Source: Trochalopteron elliotii (lineage: Eukaryota; Chordata; Aves; Passeriformes; Leiothrichidae). Taken from it: 64,000 nt of DNA. Within the stretch, counting starts at the first letter, position 1. Each line of letters begins with the position of its first letter. Shown one piece after another: positions 1 to 13,439 of the stretch. The DNA is taken from NCBI GenBank assembly GCA_024734555.1, contig JANPWX010000218.1, positions 1-64,000 of the forward strand, written 5' to 3'. A program made the translations under genes and the position numbers. Below the pieces are notes generated by a model. The model saw only the letters and a list, made by a program, of their open reading frames with translations, had not been told where the DNA came from and ran no database searches.

Positions 1-1005
1 CTAACTCCTCCCAGCTTGTATGGGACTTGTATTAGCAGTTCCAAGTGCCTGTGCAGTTGCTGATAGGCAACCAGAGGCTACCTGGAAACCTTTTGTGTAG
101 GCTCAAATCTGCCCTGCATGGCAAGGGAACAAAGCCTGCTCTGTGCCTGCACCACAGCTCTGCAGACAGAGCAACACTTCACAGCAACCACACGTCTGCA
201 TCAGACCTGATGTCAAAACCAGATTCAGGATCCAGTGATGAAAAGGACTGGGGAAGATTAAAAGAGGGCAGAAACAGAGGAGCAGGTTGTGCTGACATCC
301 CTGTCCTCTACCTGCCAGGTCACCACATCCCAGTGGCTTCAGCACGCAGCACCCCAGTCCCTCCAGCAGGCTGCACAGAGAACAAAGCTGGATTCTGCTG
401 CCCTGCACTTTCCCAAACAAAAATCTATGCAATTAGTTAAAATAAAGCAGTTTATGTCAGTGCAAATCTCTGTGTTAAGCAGTTTATTTGATCAATGAGA
501 AACTGTTAGATGCCTTCAACTGATCCACCCTCTTTGGATGTGTGGTGTCTGAGCACAAAATGTACATGTATGCTGCTGATGGAGGCAGAGTTTATCCTCC
601 TATGAAATGCTGCCAAATACACAGAATAAAATCCATTTCATTTGCATGCTTACATTTCTGATAAAAATGTAAACATGTTGACTTTATTGTGTTCTATTAT
701 TTAAGAGAAAAATGTAATACCTTTCCTAGACTTAAAAAAATACCTCTATAAAATCCCATTTACATCTGCTTTCTGTGCAGCAGTGCCTCTAGAAAGGCAA
801 GGCCCAATTGTTGTGGTGTCACCACGGCAGAGATGGCATAGGCTATACCCACAGAGGAAATAGCTGTAAATGCCACAAGGTGGTTAAACTGTCTGTACTG
901 AAGGCTGGCTGTGTGTTCAAGTTCAGCCAACCTGAAACAATTCCACCTCCTGCACAGAGAAAAGAATAAATGTCAATGTTTGGCTGAATGAAGCCAAGCT
1001 CTTAC
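1..1005 (-). other. NAV2: NAV2 intron (3' side of the exon at 1006-1144)
   Basis: Intronic sequence downstream of the donor at 1005-1004. I see no further exon, no repeat of known type and no stable frame with coding character. Confidence 0.7.
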
Positions 1006-1144
1006 CTGTGCATCTAAGTTCTTGCGGGAGGAGGCAGGAGTGTTGGCATAGGAGCTGATGGAGGAGCTGGTGTTGATGTCATCAGTGCTGAGATTATCTA
1101 TGGTGTCACTGATCCCACTGCTGACAGAGCTGCTGTCATCCCAG
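1006..1144 (-). CDS. NAV2: NAV2 coding exon (WDDSSSVSSGISDTID...)
   Basis: This 139-bp exon has one base completing a split Ser codon, then 46 codons from WDDSSSVSSGISDTIDNLST to SSRKNLDAQ, ending in phase 0. The acceptor is gctttttctccag and the donor is CAG|gtaag. The Ser/Asp-rich peptide (SSGISDTIDNLSTDDINTSS) is one of the most conserved stretches of the navigator family and separates NAV2 from NAV3, which differs at several positions here. The next exon, expected to begin TDAEKH, lies beyond base 1 of the window. The upstream partner exon, ending in AG of the split Ser, is not visible and is probably lost in a gap. Confidence 0.94.
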
Positions 1145-1346
1145 CTGGAGAAAAAGCACAATACAGGGAGGAAACAAGGGTCAAAAGACAAGAGTATTAT
1201 TTGTACAACCCTTAGCCCACTTGTGCTTGCCAGAAAGGCCAGTGTCACCAAACCAAGGGCACCAGTGACACAGCTCTTCCTGACTCAGCTGAAATGTGTG
1301 CCTGCAATGCCACAGCAGGGAAAAGCAGTGGCATGAAGGGATATTA

Positions 1347-1527
1347 GCAGGGAATTCTTTCCTGTGAGGGTGGGGTGGCCCTAGCATCCCTGGAAGTGCT
1401 CAAGGCCAGGTTGGATGGAGCTTGGAGCAGCCTGGGATAGTGCAAGGTGTCCCTGCCCATGGCAGGGGGATGGAACAAGATGGTCTTTAAGGTCTCTTCC
1501 ACCCCAAACCATTCTGTGATTCTGAGA
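1347..1527 (+). repeat. CR1 LINE 3' end
   Basis: The sequence follows the avian CR1 tail: gaattctttcctgtgagggtgg, then ctggaagtgctcaaggccagg, tgtccctgcccatggcaggg, a gatggtctttaaggtctctt-like block and the terminal ccaaaccattctgtgattctg. It is plus-oriented, so antisense to NAV2. The segment between the fail-to-heal block and the ctggaagtgctc block is shortened compared with the usual element. Confidence 0.85.
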
Positions 1528-2130
1528 TCTACAAGCAGGCACAGCACTGACTTGCCAAGCTGTAACACTGAGATGGATCTTAAATGCAAGGGAAAAAAAA
1601 TTCATCCTGAAGCAACCTCTTGTTACCTGGGTATTCCACAGACCTGGGAAACAACCTGACTATCATCAACAGCATCACCAGCCTCGAAAAACTACAGCAA
1701 CTGAAAGTTCAGTCCTTCAGATGGCAAATAATCCTCCTGAGGTGCATTGCCCTTTTCAAGGAAAGCAACTATTCAGGACTACCCCTTCTTGCAGCATGTG
1801 ACAGCTTCAGCATCTTCCAGTAAATGAGCAATGTGTCACTGGAACTTTAGGACAAACAAAGCACAAAAAAAAGAAAGGAAAAAAAGAAAAAAAAGCCATG
1901 CCTGAAGCAATTTGAGTGTTAGAACAGAAAGAAGAAAAATTATCTACAAACGGAGCCAGATGCTTCAACTTGTAAAATGCCTGTAAAAGTGAACTGCTCA
2001 AGGAAGACATTTATAAACTGGCTTACAAGGGCTCCATCTCCAAAGACAATCAAGCTGGGACTGAAATATTGTCCTGGAAGGAGCTCTGTGAAGACATTTC
2101 AGTCCACTGGATAACTACTGCTGGAAATGC

Positions 2131-2165
2131 AAATATCTATCTATATATATATATATATACACACA
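2131..2165. repeat. (TA)n microsatellite
   Basis: A short tract of atctatc units runs into an alternating TA tract and then acacac. Confidence 0.9.
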
Positions 2166-3145
2166 GATCTCATAGGTCATTTGCAAAAGGTTAAGAGCTT
2201 GTCACCTGGCAGCTCTTTAGCTATTTATAATCTCAGCCTCAGATTTTGGGAGCTCCAGACTCTCCTCCCTGTTGCACTTCTGTTTGCTTTACAAATTTGT
2301 AACAAAGAGATTGCAATGAGGTTTCTGGCTGGGCAGTGAAAGCCATATTCACAAACCAATATCCTGAGCAGTTAATATATGCATTTAAACCTGAACTGTC
2401 TTAACCTGTGTTAAGAGAACTGTGTAAAGAAAAGCAACCTATCTCTGTTTGCTTGAACTTTACTCACAGCTTCACCACTGATCTACTACAGCCTTTCTAC
2501 AGAAACTTTGTCAGCTTTGAAATGGAAAGCATTTAATTTTTTCCCACCTAGCACTACAAAACACCTTCCTGCACCACTTTTAATGCTGCTTTAATAATAT
2601 TAATTGCTTTTTCTTACTCGGGAGCATTGGGTTCACCCACATCTGTACAAAACCTTTTAGGGAACTGAGCACAGCTTGAAGAGCAGCACACTTTGCTGAA
2701 CCACAAATGAAGTGTGGCCATGAGGACATCCTCTGCCTGTCACAGGAAGGGTTATTGATGGCTCCTTGCTCTGCTCCCAGTGAAGGTCCTCATCCCTGTG
2801 TCAGCACAGCCAGCTGTGCCCCTTCTCCCATATCCCTGTGGATAAGGCAGTGGGAAGCTCAGATCAACAGCTCCAGCAAGGCAGGGAAGGAGATTTGGGC
2901 TGGATGCTCAGCCACCCTGAGCTCTGCTGGCAGAGAACAGGCATGGAGAGGGACAGGGACACACCAGGACACGCTGCTGGCCCCAAGGCTCTCTTGGACC
3001 CTTCATCTGGTTTTCTCCAGCTCATGAGAATTCACTCCTGCCAGCTCTGGGTGACTTTCAGGAGTGTCCCAGTTACAGATTTCCAGAAAGATTTTCCAAA
3101 TTCTGTTTGATAAATCTCCAGCTGTCATGACTGGAAGGGAATGCT

Positions 3146-3268
3146 GCAGTCCACAGTGTTGGTGATGCTACAACTCAAAGGGAAAAGATAATTTTTCCCA
3201 GATTTGCCTTCACCTGGATAAAAGGGAATCCACTGCAACACAAAATAGGAATCCATGTTAAAATAAAA
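3146..3268 (-). repeat. Inverted-duplication arm A (about 0.12 kb)
   Basis: The reverse complement of this segment matches plus-strand 8486-8603 almost base for base over its first 80 bp. Both copies start with ttttattttaacatggatt and share tggattccctt, atccaggtgaaggcaaatct and, after a small indel, catcaccaaca. Flanking sequence does not match, so this is a discrete duplicated block or dispersed repeat. I do not recognise the family. Confidence 0.85.
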
Positions 3269-6200
3269 CTCACAATGTGAAACCTGCCTGAATCTGAGAA
3301 AGCCAGCCAGGCAGATTTGACACACTGGTTTTATTTGCTGTTTTGAAAAACCTTTTCCAGCATAACTGAATGAAAGATGTGCTGCCCATGCCAAGAAATA
3401 TTAAAGGGGAAACTTAAAATCTGGAAAAGGATTGAAAGACTCCTTTGAAGCACTTTTTTCATGTAGAGTAGGCAATTAAGTATCACAAATATTGAAAGCC
3501 ATATTACTTCTAAATTTCAGTTTTGAAAATAGGTCCTATAACTGATATTTATTTGTCTTTCCAAACCTATCACATAAAGCAATTACAATTCCTAGGTAAG
3601 TCTACAAATAAGGTTACAAAACAGTTCATAAAATTACTGAATAAAAAAATGTGCTTCTTATTTTCCAAAGCTTTGTGCAGCAATGAACTTATTTTCTATT
3701 TCTGAACCTATAATACAATAACAACCCTAACATGAATAACATCATTGATGCCAATGCCTTCTGTGTCTAACAGTTTAGTTTCCTTCTTATGGAGATATAA
3801 CAGTGGGCAAAAAAAAATTAAATATGATAATTTTCCTCTGTGTGACTCCTGACATCTTAAATTTATAGAAACTGAAACATTTTATTTTCAAACACTCACA
3901 ATTCTTAAACTACCACAGGCCCCAGTTCAGCAGCATCTAAAGAATGCCTTTAATGTTAATCATAAGTAGTTTTTCTGGCATCAGCCAGTCCTGTTGGCTT
4001 CAGTTGGGCAATCTAAGGCATTATGAAAATATTTGAGTGCCCTTCTGAACTGGGACATGTGCCTGAGGACAAAGGTAGAAACATGCACCTGAATACATTG
4101 ATGCTTGTGGCTTCCCCTCGTGTGCATCCTGGGCTTTAGGTCCTTTATGTTCTGCTGGAAACTGAACTGCTCCAACTCTGTATTTTCAGGCTTACTAATC
4201 TGTTACTAAATTAAAAAAGATCAGCTGTTCTGAGGTCTGCAGAGAGATGTCTGGACAGATTTTGGGTGCCACAAGCTAAGCAACACAGCCCTCGTGGGCA
4301 TGCTGGTGCTCAGGCTGTTCTGACAAGGTAGGATGTGTAAACCCAAATATCTGTCCTGAACCCAGGTAGCTTCAGCTTTATTTAATAAATATCACTTCAG
4401 TAGAAGGGTGGGAGTGCTCAGTCTCTAGCTAGAAAAGCAACAGCAAGTAAGAGAACATGAAAACACCTTTAGAAACTAATTTTGTAAACCTACATAAGCA
4501 ATTACTGCTGCTGCCTTTGGAATTAGCACTAGAGAGGGCTGGTAGACATCACTGAACTCTGTAAACCAGGTGCCAATGCAAGCCACTTTATGGCTTGCAT
4601 ATACATATACATCAACATATACAGCTAAAGTCAAGCAATGAACCCACACACTGGTTAAAGCTGTGGCTCCTCCAGGGGACAGCACCCAGCACCAAACTGA
4701 GGCATTTGTTTCTTGAAACCACCCCAAGCCCTCCACTTAAATCAGTCCATTTTTACCTTGATCCAGTGCCTTGATGGTTAAAGCCAAAAGTGAGGGAGCA
4801 GAATGGAGCATCTGACAGCCCTAATTATGGTGCTCCTGGCTCCCAGGGCCAAGATAGCATCTTTGTAATTTAGCTGCTGCAATTAATGATTTCTGATGTC
4901 AGCAAAAGTCTACTCGACCATAAACTCAAGCTGAAATGTTTGGGCTTTCCTTCCTTTATTTGATCAATCACCTGAAACTTTACTTTGATTACTGAAAATT
5001 GCAAATAATAATAATAATAATAAATAATTAGAATCTTAAAAGTGTATTGTATATGAAAATTATACAACCACCCACTTAAAACCCACCCCCACCATCACTT
5101 AAAAACTTCCAGGATGCTGGAAGCTCCTGTTCTCTGTGAAACCAAGCAGCCCAAAGCAGCTTCCTCTGCCTCCCCCCCTCACTCTGCTCACCCTCATGCA
5201 AGGCTGCTGCTGCACATTGCCCACGTGCAGCACCACACCAACTGCTCCAAGCTGCTCTTTCAAACAGGTTTGCAAAGCTGGTAGGCTCAGGCTTGTATTT
5301 TTCCACAGTCTATCAGCACTTTCCCATCTTGCCCAATCATCATCCCCAGAACTGGCTCTTCTCTGTCAACCTGGAGAGCATGCAGAGTCATCCTGTGATC
5401 CTCAGGACAGCCCCTCTCGCTGCAGAAATCTTCCCCCTTTGCAAAGGAGCCATTAAAACCCTTCTAAATAAAGCTATTGTTGAAGGCTGAAAATGCACCT
5501 TTCTCTACTCATGGGTGTGGATTTTAATTTTGTTGGATCCTCACCCAAAACCAAAATTACAATGAGCTGCTGAAAAATCCGTTTGTCCAAGAAGGGGCCT
5601 TGGGGCTCTACAGTATTTCAAGTGGAAACATGGCAATTATCCTCTTCTATTTAAAAATTTAACTATTTATGAGTTGATAGGCGAACAACAACAACAAAAG
5701 ATCAAGGTACAGAACAATCAAAACTTCACAGCATCTTCAAACATTTAAAAAGAAAAATTAAATGTGCTCTAGCATGAGACAATAAATACTGCAGTTTCCA
5801 CTGTTTTCTTCTGGGATTTCCTACAGTAGTGAGAACTGGGCCAGAAATCCAGAAAGCACACACAGACCCTTGCACAGTTTTCTTTTCAAACTGTTCTGAA
5901 ACTGAAACATAACCATTGGCAAAAGAATGGATGGAAACCTACTTCGAGAGAAGTTTAATTTAATTAATGTGTTTTACACTGTTATTAATCACCCACCTCC
6001 CCCCATGTCTCCAGTTACTCTTTTCTTACATCTCACTACAGGTATTTTAACATAAACCACTTAGTTCCTTACCAGAAGAGGAGCCCAGGGACAGGACTGT
6101 TACCTTGAAACACTTAGTAAAGCCAGCCCAAGAAAAAGTAAACCAGGAAAAATGAATACAAGAGCCTTTCCAGTTGTTCTTTCTGGAGCAGAATCTAATC

Positions 6201-7586
6201 CTTTTAATGGCATTCTTTGGTGCAGAGTTAAAGTGCTGCAAGTGTGCTGTGAGCTACTCAGACACTTTTCATGTTTAGTGACTACTGGGGTTACTGCCAG
6301 CAAGCTGGACTGCAGCTCTCTGTCAAGTTCTGTTTAGAATTCATCCAAGATAAGGTTTCAGGATTTACATTTAAAATACCTATTTGTAAAGGGAATAACT
6401 CACAGAACAAAATTACTCAGTGTTGGAAAAACTGGGGAAGAAAAGATTTGGAGAAGCTAGAAAAACTGCACGTGCTCTTTTCATTTAATCTTCTTATATG
6501 AGCGTTAATAACCTTATAAAAAATAACACTGGGTTTTATTTTGTATTTATTTAAAACCTAACCAGGAATTTGACCAAGCCATTGACAAACTTGAACACAG
6601 CTGAGCACACACAGGACCTCTGAAAAATCCCCCTGATCTCAAGGAGTTAGAACAGCCTAAATTTTCCTGAACTGATTTGACTTTCCAGGGAAAAAGGAGG
6701 AATCCTGCTCTGAAGCTGAAATTCCAAAGGCCCCCTCAGCCCCGTGGCTGTCTGGGGTCACCTCCAGCCAGCTGCCAGCACAGCTGTATTCAGCTGCAAA
6801 ACGCCTGACTGGTGGAACTTGTTTTTTTGGCCATTGTTCACAACCTCTGGTACCTGCACAGCCTCGGGGAAGGGGAGGAAGGCAAGGCACTGCATGTGAC
6901 CCAGGTGCTGCAGGAACTCCCAGCTAAGCCTGCAAAATTTAGTGTACAGTACTACAACCAGCTGCCAGCCCCTTTTCCTTGCACTCACAACCTATAAATC
7001 ATCTACTACTGTTCTGCCTGAAGACTTAGTGTGTTTATAAAGCTGTTTGCAGAGCAGCTCTGCCCTTGGCCAGCTGCACTCTCCCCTCCCTGCTTTGGAA
7101 GCCATGGGAGCGATGCTCATCCCTGCTCATGTCTTGTGTCACTACAATGACTCCAGAGAAAGCTGGAAACAAAACCAGGGTCTTCATATCACAGTGAGGT
7201 CACTGTTAAATCTCAGTCATCACATGACAAAACAACGTGCCATGTTTGTTCTGCCTCTGTTGCCATGACAGTAAGAAGTGCTGAAAAAAGTCTTAATCAA
7301 AGTCAGAAATCCTTGTTTACACACAAAGCCTTGCAGAAAACAAATCCCTGTGAAGTGTCCATGTGACAGCAATGGACTGAACAAACCCAGAGGTCAAGCC
7401 CAGCCCGCTGGGGATGTGGGGATGGGGGGATGGATCACTCCAGCTCCCTGCAGTCCTCCCAGGATGAGGGAATGGGGAGGAGGCTCCTGGCAAAGACCTG
7501 GGTGTAGGTCACCACTGCAACAGGCCTCCAACTCCCCCTCAGCAAGGTCCCAGCCCAAACACCTCCTCACTGCAGGCAGGCAGAGA

Positions 7587-7997
7587 AGAACACCAAAATG
7601 CCTGAAAATTGGGGGTTTACTGCAATACATCAAATCCTTTTTATTTTTGTTTCTCACTAGGCTGAGATCTATCAGTCAGGACTGTAAAAAATGTCTGCAC
7701 TTGATAACTGGAACAATTATAAAAGTAACACAAGCAGCACAGGCTGTGAAGACAACCCACTTGACAATCTTTGGAACCTGCTGGATAATGTGTGGCATGA
7801 GGCTCCTGCCACACATTGCTCTGGAAGAGACTCCACTACCACAGGGTAAACCAAGGGCTTAAAATCATCTCAACAGCAAATTTTCAAGATTTCTTTTTCA
7901 TATCTTTCCTCTTAAAAGACATTAAAATTATTTAAATAAATAAAAAAAACCCACCAATATTTGTAACATCAAAACATATCCTGAACAGACTCAAACA
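7587..7997 (+). repeat. Direct-duplication copy 1 (about 0.41 kb)
   Basis: This segment is nearly identical to 13026-13439 in the same orientation, from agaacaccaaaatgcctgaa to cctgaacagactcaaaca. Differences by eye are scattered substitutions (for example aacaattata against aacgattata) and small indels in the A-rich stretch near 7935-7960. Homology stops abruptly at both ends. No target-site duplication or LINE/SINE structure was recognised. Confidence 0.93.
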
Positions 7998-10900
7998 GGG
8001 GAGAGAGAGTTGTGAAAACCAGACTGGACTGTGCAGGTTTCTGACCCTGCCTTACTTACCAGGACTTCTTTCTTACTACTTACTTACTTCTCCCCCAAAA
8101 GCAGATACTCTGATCACATCACCTCCTCACACAAAAACACCATTTAAGACTTAAAGGGGAAGCATCCACGGAGCACAGTGGCAGAGTTTCTGACACCCAC
8201 CTCAAGCTCCTCCAGCACTGGGCTGAGCTGGTGAGAGCTCAGCAGCTCACCAGCAGCTACTGGCACCTGACAGCTGCTTCACCAGAGGCTCCAAAACATA
8301 ACAAAAACAGAGGAGAACACCGAGAAGAAAAAGAAAATATTAGCTGAATTCTTACAGGACTGATGGAACAAAAACAGGGAAGGAAAAGAAGGAAGAGCAG
8401 TGTGGGAACAAAACGATGCAGGATGCACTTACATTCCCTGCTGCTGTGTGTGCTTTTGAAAGACTCAAGGGGCTGGACCCCCATGTTTTATTTTAACATG
8501 GATTTCTATTTTGTATTGCAGTGGATTCCCTTCTATCCAGGTGAAGGCAAATCTGGGAAAGAACTACCTTTTTCCTTTGAACATCACCAACATTATAGAC
8601 TGCCCCGTGGCCATCTGCCTCCTCATCAGGGTCACTCAGCCACCAGAACAAGTCACCAAGTGGGACCACTGGACATCCTGAGCCAGGAAGAGGTGGATAT
8701 TGAACACCCCCAGAGCCAAAAGCTGCAGGTAGAGCACAACTCCTTTGCTTCCCATCCTATTTTAGTCCATCCTAACACTGTAACTCCACCAGTGACACCA
8801 ATGCAAATCCTTCAGGTCTGCACACTGCAACCCCAAGCAAGGAACACACAGGCACAAACTGAAGACAAGACATATATGAAGACTCAGAGCAATTCCCAGG
8901 CACTATTATGCTTTTCCCTGCTCAAAGCTTGTACATAAATTGATCAAGGCCAAAGCCTGTGCACAGCAAAACTGATTTCACACATCAGAACTGCTCCTGT
9001 CTCACAGCAGCATCAGCTGCAGCTGAGCACATGGAGACAAAGATAATGCACACGGTTCTCCCATCAGGAAAAAAAAAGGAGAAAAACAACAGAAATTGTC
9101 TTTCTGAACACATGACAGCCTGCTGAACTATGCCTTAAAATAAAAGTTGAACTTGGCAATAAAAAGAGTGTTAATTTGATCACAGGGCACAGCACTATCC
9201 CTCAGGAAGCCAAACCCCCCCGAAAAACAACAGTTGTTATCACACCAGTGATTTACAGAACAAACAGACACATTATCAAGTAAAATACTTCATTCTCTGC
9301 TGCGTGGAACATGTCAGCTACCACCAACCCCGAAAGCAGTTTTTTGTCCTGCAACAAACAGAACTGCAGCATTCTAGATAGTACCAATAACTCCTGGTTC
9401 ACGTGAGCCTTTAAAATTAGGCTTATTTGGAAGGACCTACAAAAAGGAGAGGGATCTTACGACTCTACTGAGACAAATCAGGAAGCCACCAGAGATTTGC
9501 ACAGGAGTGAGAATAAGAACTGGATATTATGTACTAAAAAGCAAGTGCACTCTGGGCTGGGATCTGGCCTGAAACAGACTCACATACGCCTTTGTTTCCC
9601 TGCAGGCTGAGCTCATTCCCACAGAGGTTCCTCCTTTGCACACAAAACAGACTTACAGAGCTAAAACATAACAAAGCCCCATAGTTTAGTGAGGCTAAAC
9701 CCCTGCAACTCTAGTGGAAAGATAGCTGGCCAGATTGCAACCTTTGAGTATCAATGAACTTCTTAGAATCACAAAATTAAGCCAGAAAAAAGCAAACCCC
9801 GCAAGAGCTGTCAATTCTCACACAGGAAATTTTCTACCACGTTATTCAAATATCTGCAACCTATTAAAAAATGTATTGATTTCATGCAGCATACAGAGAC
9901 TGAAAAGAAACAGTGCAGGGAGAAAGCTGCTCAGATTTATCCATCATTTAATCTGGTTCCACTGCTGCCACTGTTTGCAAAGCTGAAGCTCCTCACCCAA
10001 AGGTGTAACACAACACACTCCCCGTGCTCTCTTTTATTGCAGAAAATCTCTTACCTTGCAATATTGCCCAGCCAAAGCACTTCTCCACCTTGCTGCCCAT
10101 GAAGGATTCCAGGAAAGGGGCTCAGATTTATTTTGCAGGTTGATACCTTCATTAGGCTACCATCCAACACCCCCCCCCCTTAAATAAACCAGCCTGTAAC
10201 TTGACTGTCTAGGAAAAGATTTGGGAAAAAAAAAAAAAAAAGTTGGAGCAAGGCTGTTTTCCAAGAGAGCCCTCCACAAACAGCAGCTCAGAGAGACACT
10301 GGAAAGTAAAACCCAGCTAGAAGGTGATCATCAGAAACTTCCCCTGGAAAGAAATCTGATCCCTCAACAAAATTAACCTCTGAAGTGCTGAAAAAGCGAA
10401 GAGGTCAAGACTTTCTGCTGGGACTAGGTCATCTGTGAAAGCTGTGAGCTGATGGCAGACTGGTGCCTCCAGGTCAGAATCCCACCAAGTAAAAGCTCCT
10501 GTCAGCAGCCCTGAGCTTGGAGGTACTAAATGGCACTGTTTGATCTCAGCTGAAAGACTACCACCTCTAAAAGCATTTCTCTCACTCTGCCTCTGCACAG
10601 GGGTTCAACAATGGGACTGCTGGAGCAGGGATTGTTTTATGTGAATGGAGCAGGGACGTGCCTAAAATATCTTGTATTAAAATATTTGGAATACCGGTAA
10701 AAAAATTAATTTTTTTTTTTTTTTTGGAGGGAGGGAGTGGTGGTATAGAAAAACATTTCCAATAGCAATGGTAAAGAAAATAACAATTTATCCCCTGGTA
10801 GCTCCAGCAAAGAACTTAAGAAACTGAGACAAAATATGTAATATTAATTGTAATATTAATCTGACTCTTCTTTATTTAGCACTGTAGAGTAAGGGGGGGG

Positions 10901-13025
10901 CTTATTACTTCCCCTTATTTCAAATAGAATAGACATGGCTAGTTAGAAATATTTGGTTGATAAAGAAGTCTGGTGGTTAACATGCAAAACTCTTTATTTT
11001 AGTCCAATATAAATACTTTATTACAGGATTCTTCCAAGATATCTGCGTTCTGATGAACATGAGGGATGTATACATTTTTTTTTCTCCTAATATGGGAAAT
11101 CACCAGCTGAGTAGTGCCAGGATAAATTTCTTCTGCCAGCGAGATCACCAGCAAGGGGTCCTGTTCTGGAAAGGAGATGGGAAGCCTTTAGGATGGAGAA
11201 AATGGAGAGGACATGATGCTGTTGCCTCAGCCTCACCTGAAGAAAATCACGGATCATTCAGCTCAAACCCAAAAAGAACAGCAGGAAAGACTTCTGAGAA
11301 GTCAACTATTACCATGACATATTTATTAACTCAGTTGGAGTATGTTTGTCTTTAATAAACATAAAAAAAAAATAAATACACCTTTTAGCACAACACTGTA
11401 ACGTTGGCTGAAAGAGTTAAAATGCAAGAATTCAAAGGTTATAAAACAAAGACTTTGTGGAGATCCACTGCTGCCAAAACCTTCAAATAAATGAGTCCCA
11501 GTCTGAGCATGCCTTTCTACTGCTGGAGTCTGTATTTTAGTGGCTACTGTGTCACTATGGCAACACAGAGGCCGGGTAATTTACTGGCTGGTGGATGTGA
11601 CAACTTGCAATTTAGAACAATGCTAATAATGAAAGTGGCTTGGGAAAAGCATCATTTAACACAAACGTTTGTGGTTCAAAATTAAAAAGGCCTCTTCACT
11701 TAATTTTAAAAATTTTTAGATTTTTTTTTCTTTTCAGCTGGATGATTACCTATATTTTGTTAGTCTGATGATGGAAAAAAGGTAGGGACATGACTCTTGT
11801 GCTTTTTGGTTCATCTGCACCTTAGAGTGCAGCCAATCCACCCCCCTTTGTGATGTGCACGTGTACAAATGCAAAGCTGCTGATGCAATTTGCTGCAGAT
11901 TAGACAAGAATCATATGGCATTTTTAAAAGAAAGCTATGTCTTATCCATAAAGAAAGAGGGAAAAGATCCTCATGCACTTTATTACTCCTTTTTCGCCTC
12001 TGGTGCATTTTAACTGCTACCCTTTATCAAAGAATCCTGCCAACTGCTTCTCATTCCTTATTTTAATTGCTGAATAGTGAGCAGAGATAACTCTCAGATA
12101 TGACAGGTACTTAAAAGAATCACAACTGCAACAGCAAAGCTTTCTTTTCATCCCTAAGACCCTTCCTGTCTTCCTCCAAATACCTCTCACAAGTGATGTT
12201 TCTCAATTATCTGCCCGTGCAGTTGTACAGGAAATTAGTGACTGACCCACTGCTAAAGGCAAGTAAGAATAGCCAGAAATATTTGCATTAAAAAAAATAC
12301 AAAAAATCTAAAATTGTAACCTAGGGGGAAAAAATAATCAGGGCATTGCATCTGTTGAACCACCAGCTCCCCAGCTCCAAATAAAGCCAAATTCACAAGA
12401 TTAGGGTACGGCACTGGGCTCACACCCATCTACAGCCCCATTGTCCTTCCTTTCCCTGGCAAGTCCCTCCACTGCAAAGGAGGGATTTTGCAACGTAATA
12501 CCCATCACGTTAAATACAGGGGGATCTTTCCAGATGAATTTTACATGTAGCAATAATCACAGTTTTATGGGTCAGGAAGTTCAGGAGATTAGTGAGTTAT
12601 GGCTGCAGAGCACAAAAGCGTTTGTGTTACAAGTTTCACATAGCAATGGGGTGAGATAAGCCGTGAACAGCTTTACATTAACTTCTTTTATGGTAGTTAA
12701 AGTTGGGGAGAAGTAAAGAGACCCCCACGTATTAATTTACCTAAAGAACAGCTGCTTAGAAAAGGCTGCAAAGTGTCCTAAGGCTCAGAGTCATAAAACC
12801 AGTGCACTTCCAAAAATCCCTCGTTCCTGTGTGCTATTCCCATTAACCTCAGGCAGACTGTGCTCCTGGTCAGAACTGAACTAAACCTGCCTGCAGCAAA
12901 ACAAAAACTTTTATCAAAGAAATGCCTCGTTGCATTTTCTTTCACAAGGCCTAAAGCCACAATTGCAGGTTTGCATTCTAGGTTAAGGCAGCTCAAATCT
13001 TGCTGCGTTTCAAACACTCCCTTGG
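7998..13025 (-). other. NAV2: NAV2 large intron, second stretch
   Basis: Intronic sequence between the two copies of the 0.41-kb duplication. It includes the plus-strand arm of the inverted duplication (8486-8603), homopolymer tracts (C run near 10170-10180, A run near 10227-10241, T run near 10708-10725), and otherwise ordinary AT-rich sequence. No exon found. Confidence 0.6.
8486..8603 (+). repeat. Inverted-duplication arm B (about 0.12 kb)
   Basis: Plus-strand partner of 3146-3268 (minus). Both copies keep the same frame open (FYFNMD, then YFVLQWIPFYPGEGKSGK). The translation is not from a protein I know, and the frame has no splice or start context, so I treat it as repeat sequence rather than a gene. 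Confidence 0.85.
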
Positions 13026-13439
13026 AGAACACCAAAATGCCTGAAAATTGGGGGTTTACTGCAATACATCAAATCCTTTTTATTTTTGTTTCTCACTAGG
13101 CTGAGATCTATCAGTCAGGACTGTAAAAAATGTCTGCACTTGATAACTGGAACGATTATAAAAGTAACACAAGCAGCACAGGCTGTAAAGACAACCCACT
13201 TTCAGTCTTTGGAACCTGCTGGATAATGTGTGGCATGAGGCTCCTGCCACATCCTGTCCTGGAAGAGACTCCATTCCCACTGGGTAAACCAAGGGCTTAA
13301 AATCATCTCAACAGCAATTTTTCAAGATTTCTTTTTCATATCTTTCCTCTTAAAAGACATTAAGATTATTTAAATTAAAAAACAAACAAACAAAAACAAT
13401 ATTTCTAACAACAAAACATATTCTGAACAGACTCAAACA
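13026..13439 (+). repeat. Direct-duplication copy 2 (about 0.41 kb)
   Basis: Second copy of 7587-7997, about 5.4 kb away in the same orientation. It ends exactly where a long AT-alternating tract begins (13440 onward), so the right breakpoint coincides with a low-complexity, hairpin-prone sequence. Confidence 0.93.

Larger units (their letters stand above)
1528..7586 (-). other. NAV2: NAV2 large intron, first stretch
   Basis: Non-coding sequence with a (TA)n microsatellite near 2131-2162, an (AAT)n tract near 5006-5029, a GC-richer block at 2700-3070, and one arm of an inverted duplication at 3146-3268. No splice-flanked NAV2 exon was found. Short open frames here have no coding resemblance. 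Confidence 0.6.

Noticed and set aside
5006..5031. (AAT)n tract considered as a functional element
   Set aside because: An ordinary microsatellite with no flanking structure.
7278..7862. 194-codon plus-strand open frame
   Set aside because: Antisense to the gene, no recognised domain, and its second half is the duplicated noncoding unit, whose other copy has lost the frame.
8363..8938. 191-codon plus-strand open frame
   Set aside because: The only notable part is the inverted-repeat block. The rest is low-complexity, with no homology I recognise and no splice or promoter context.
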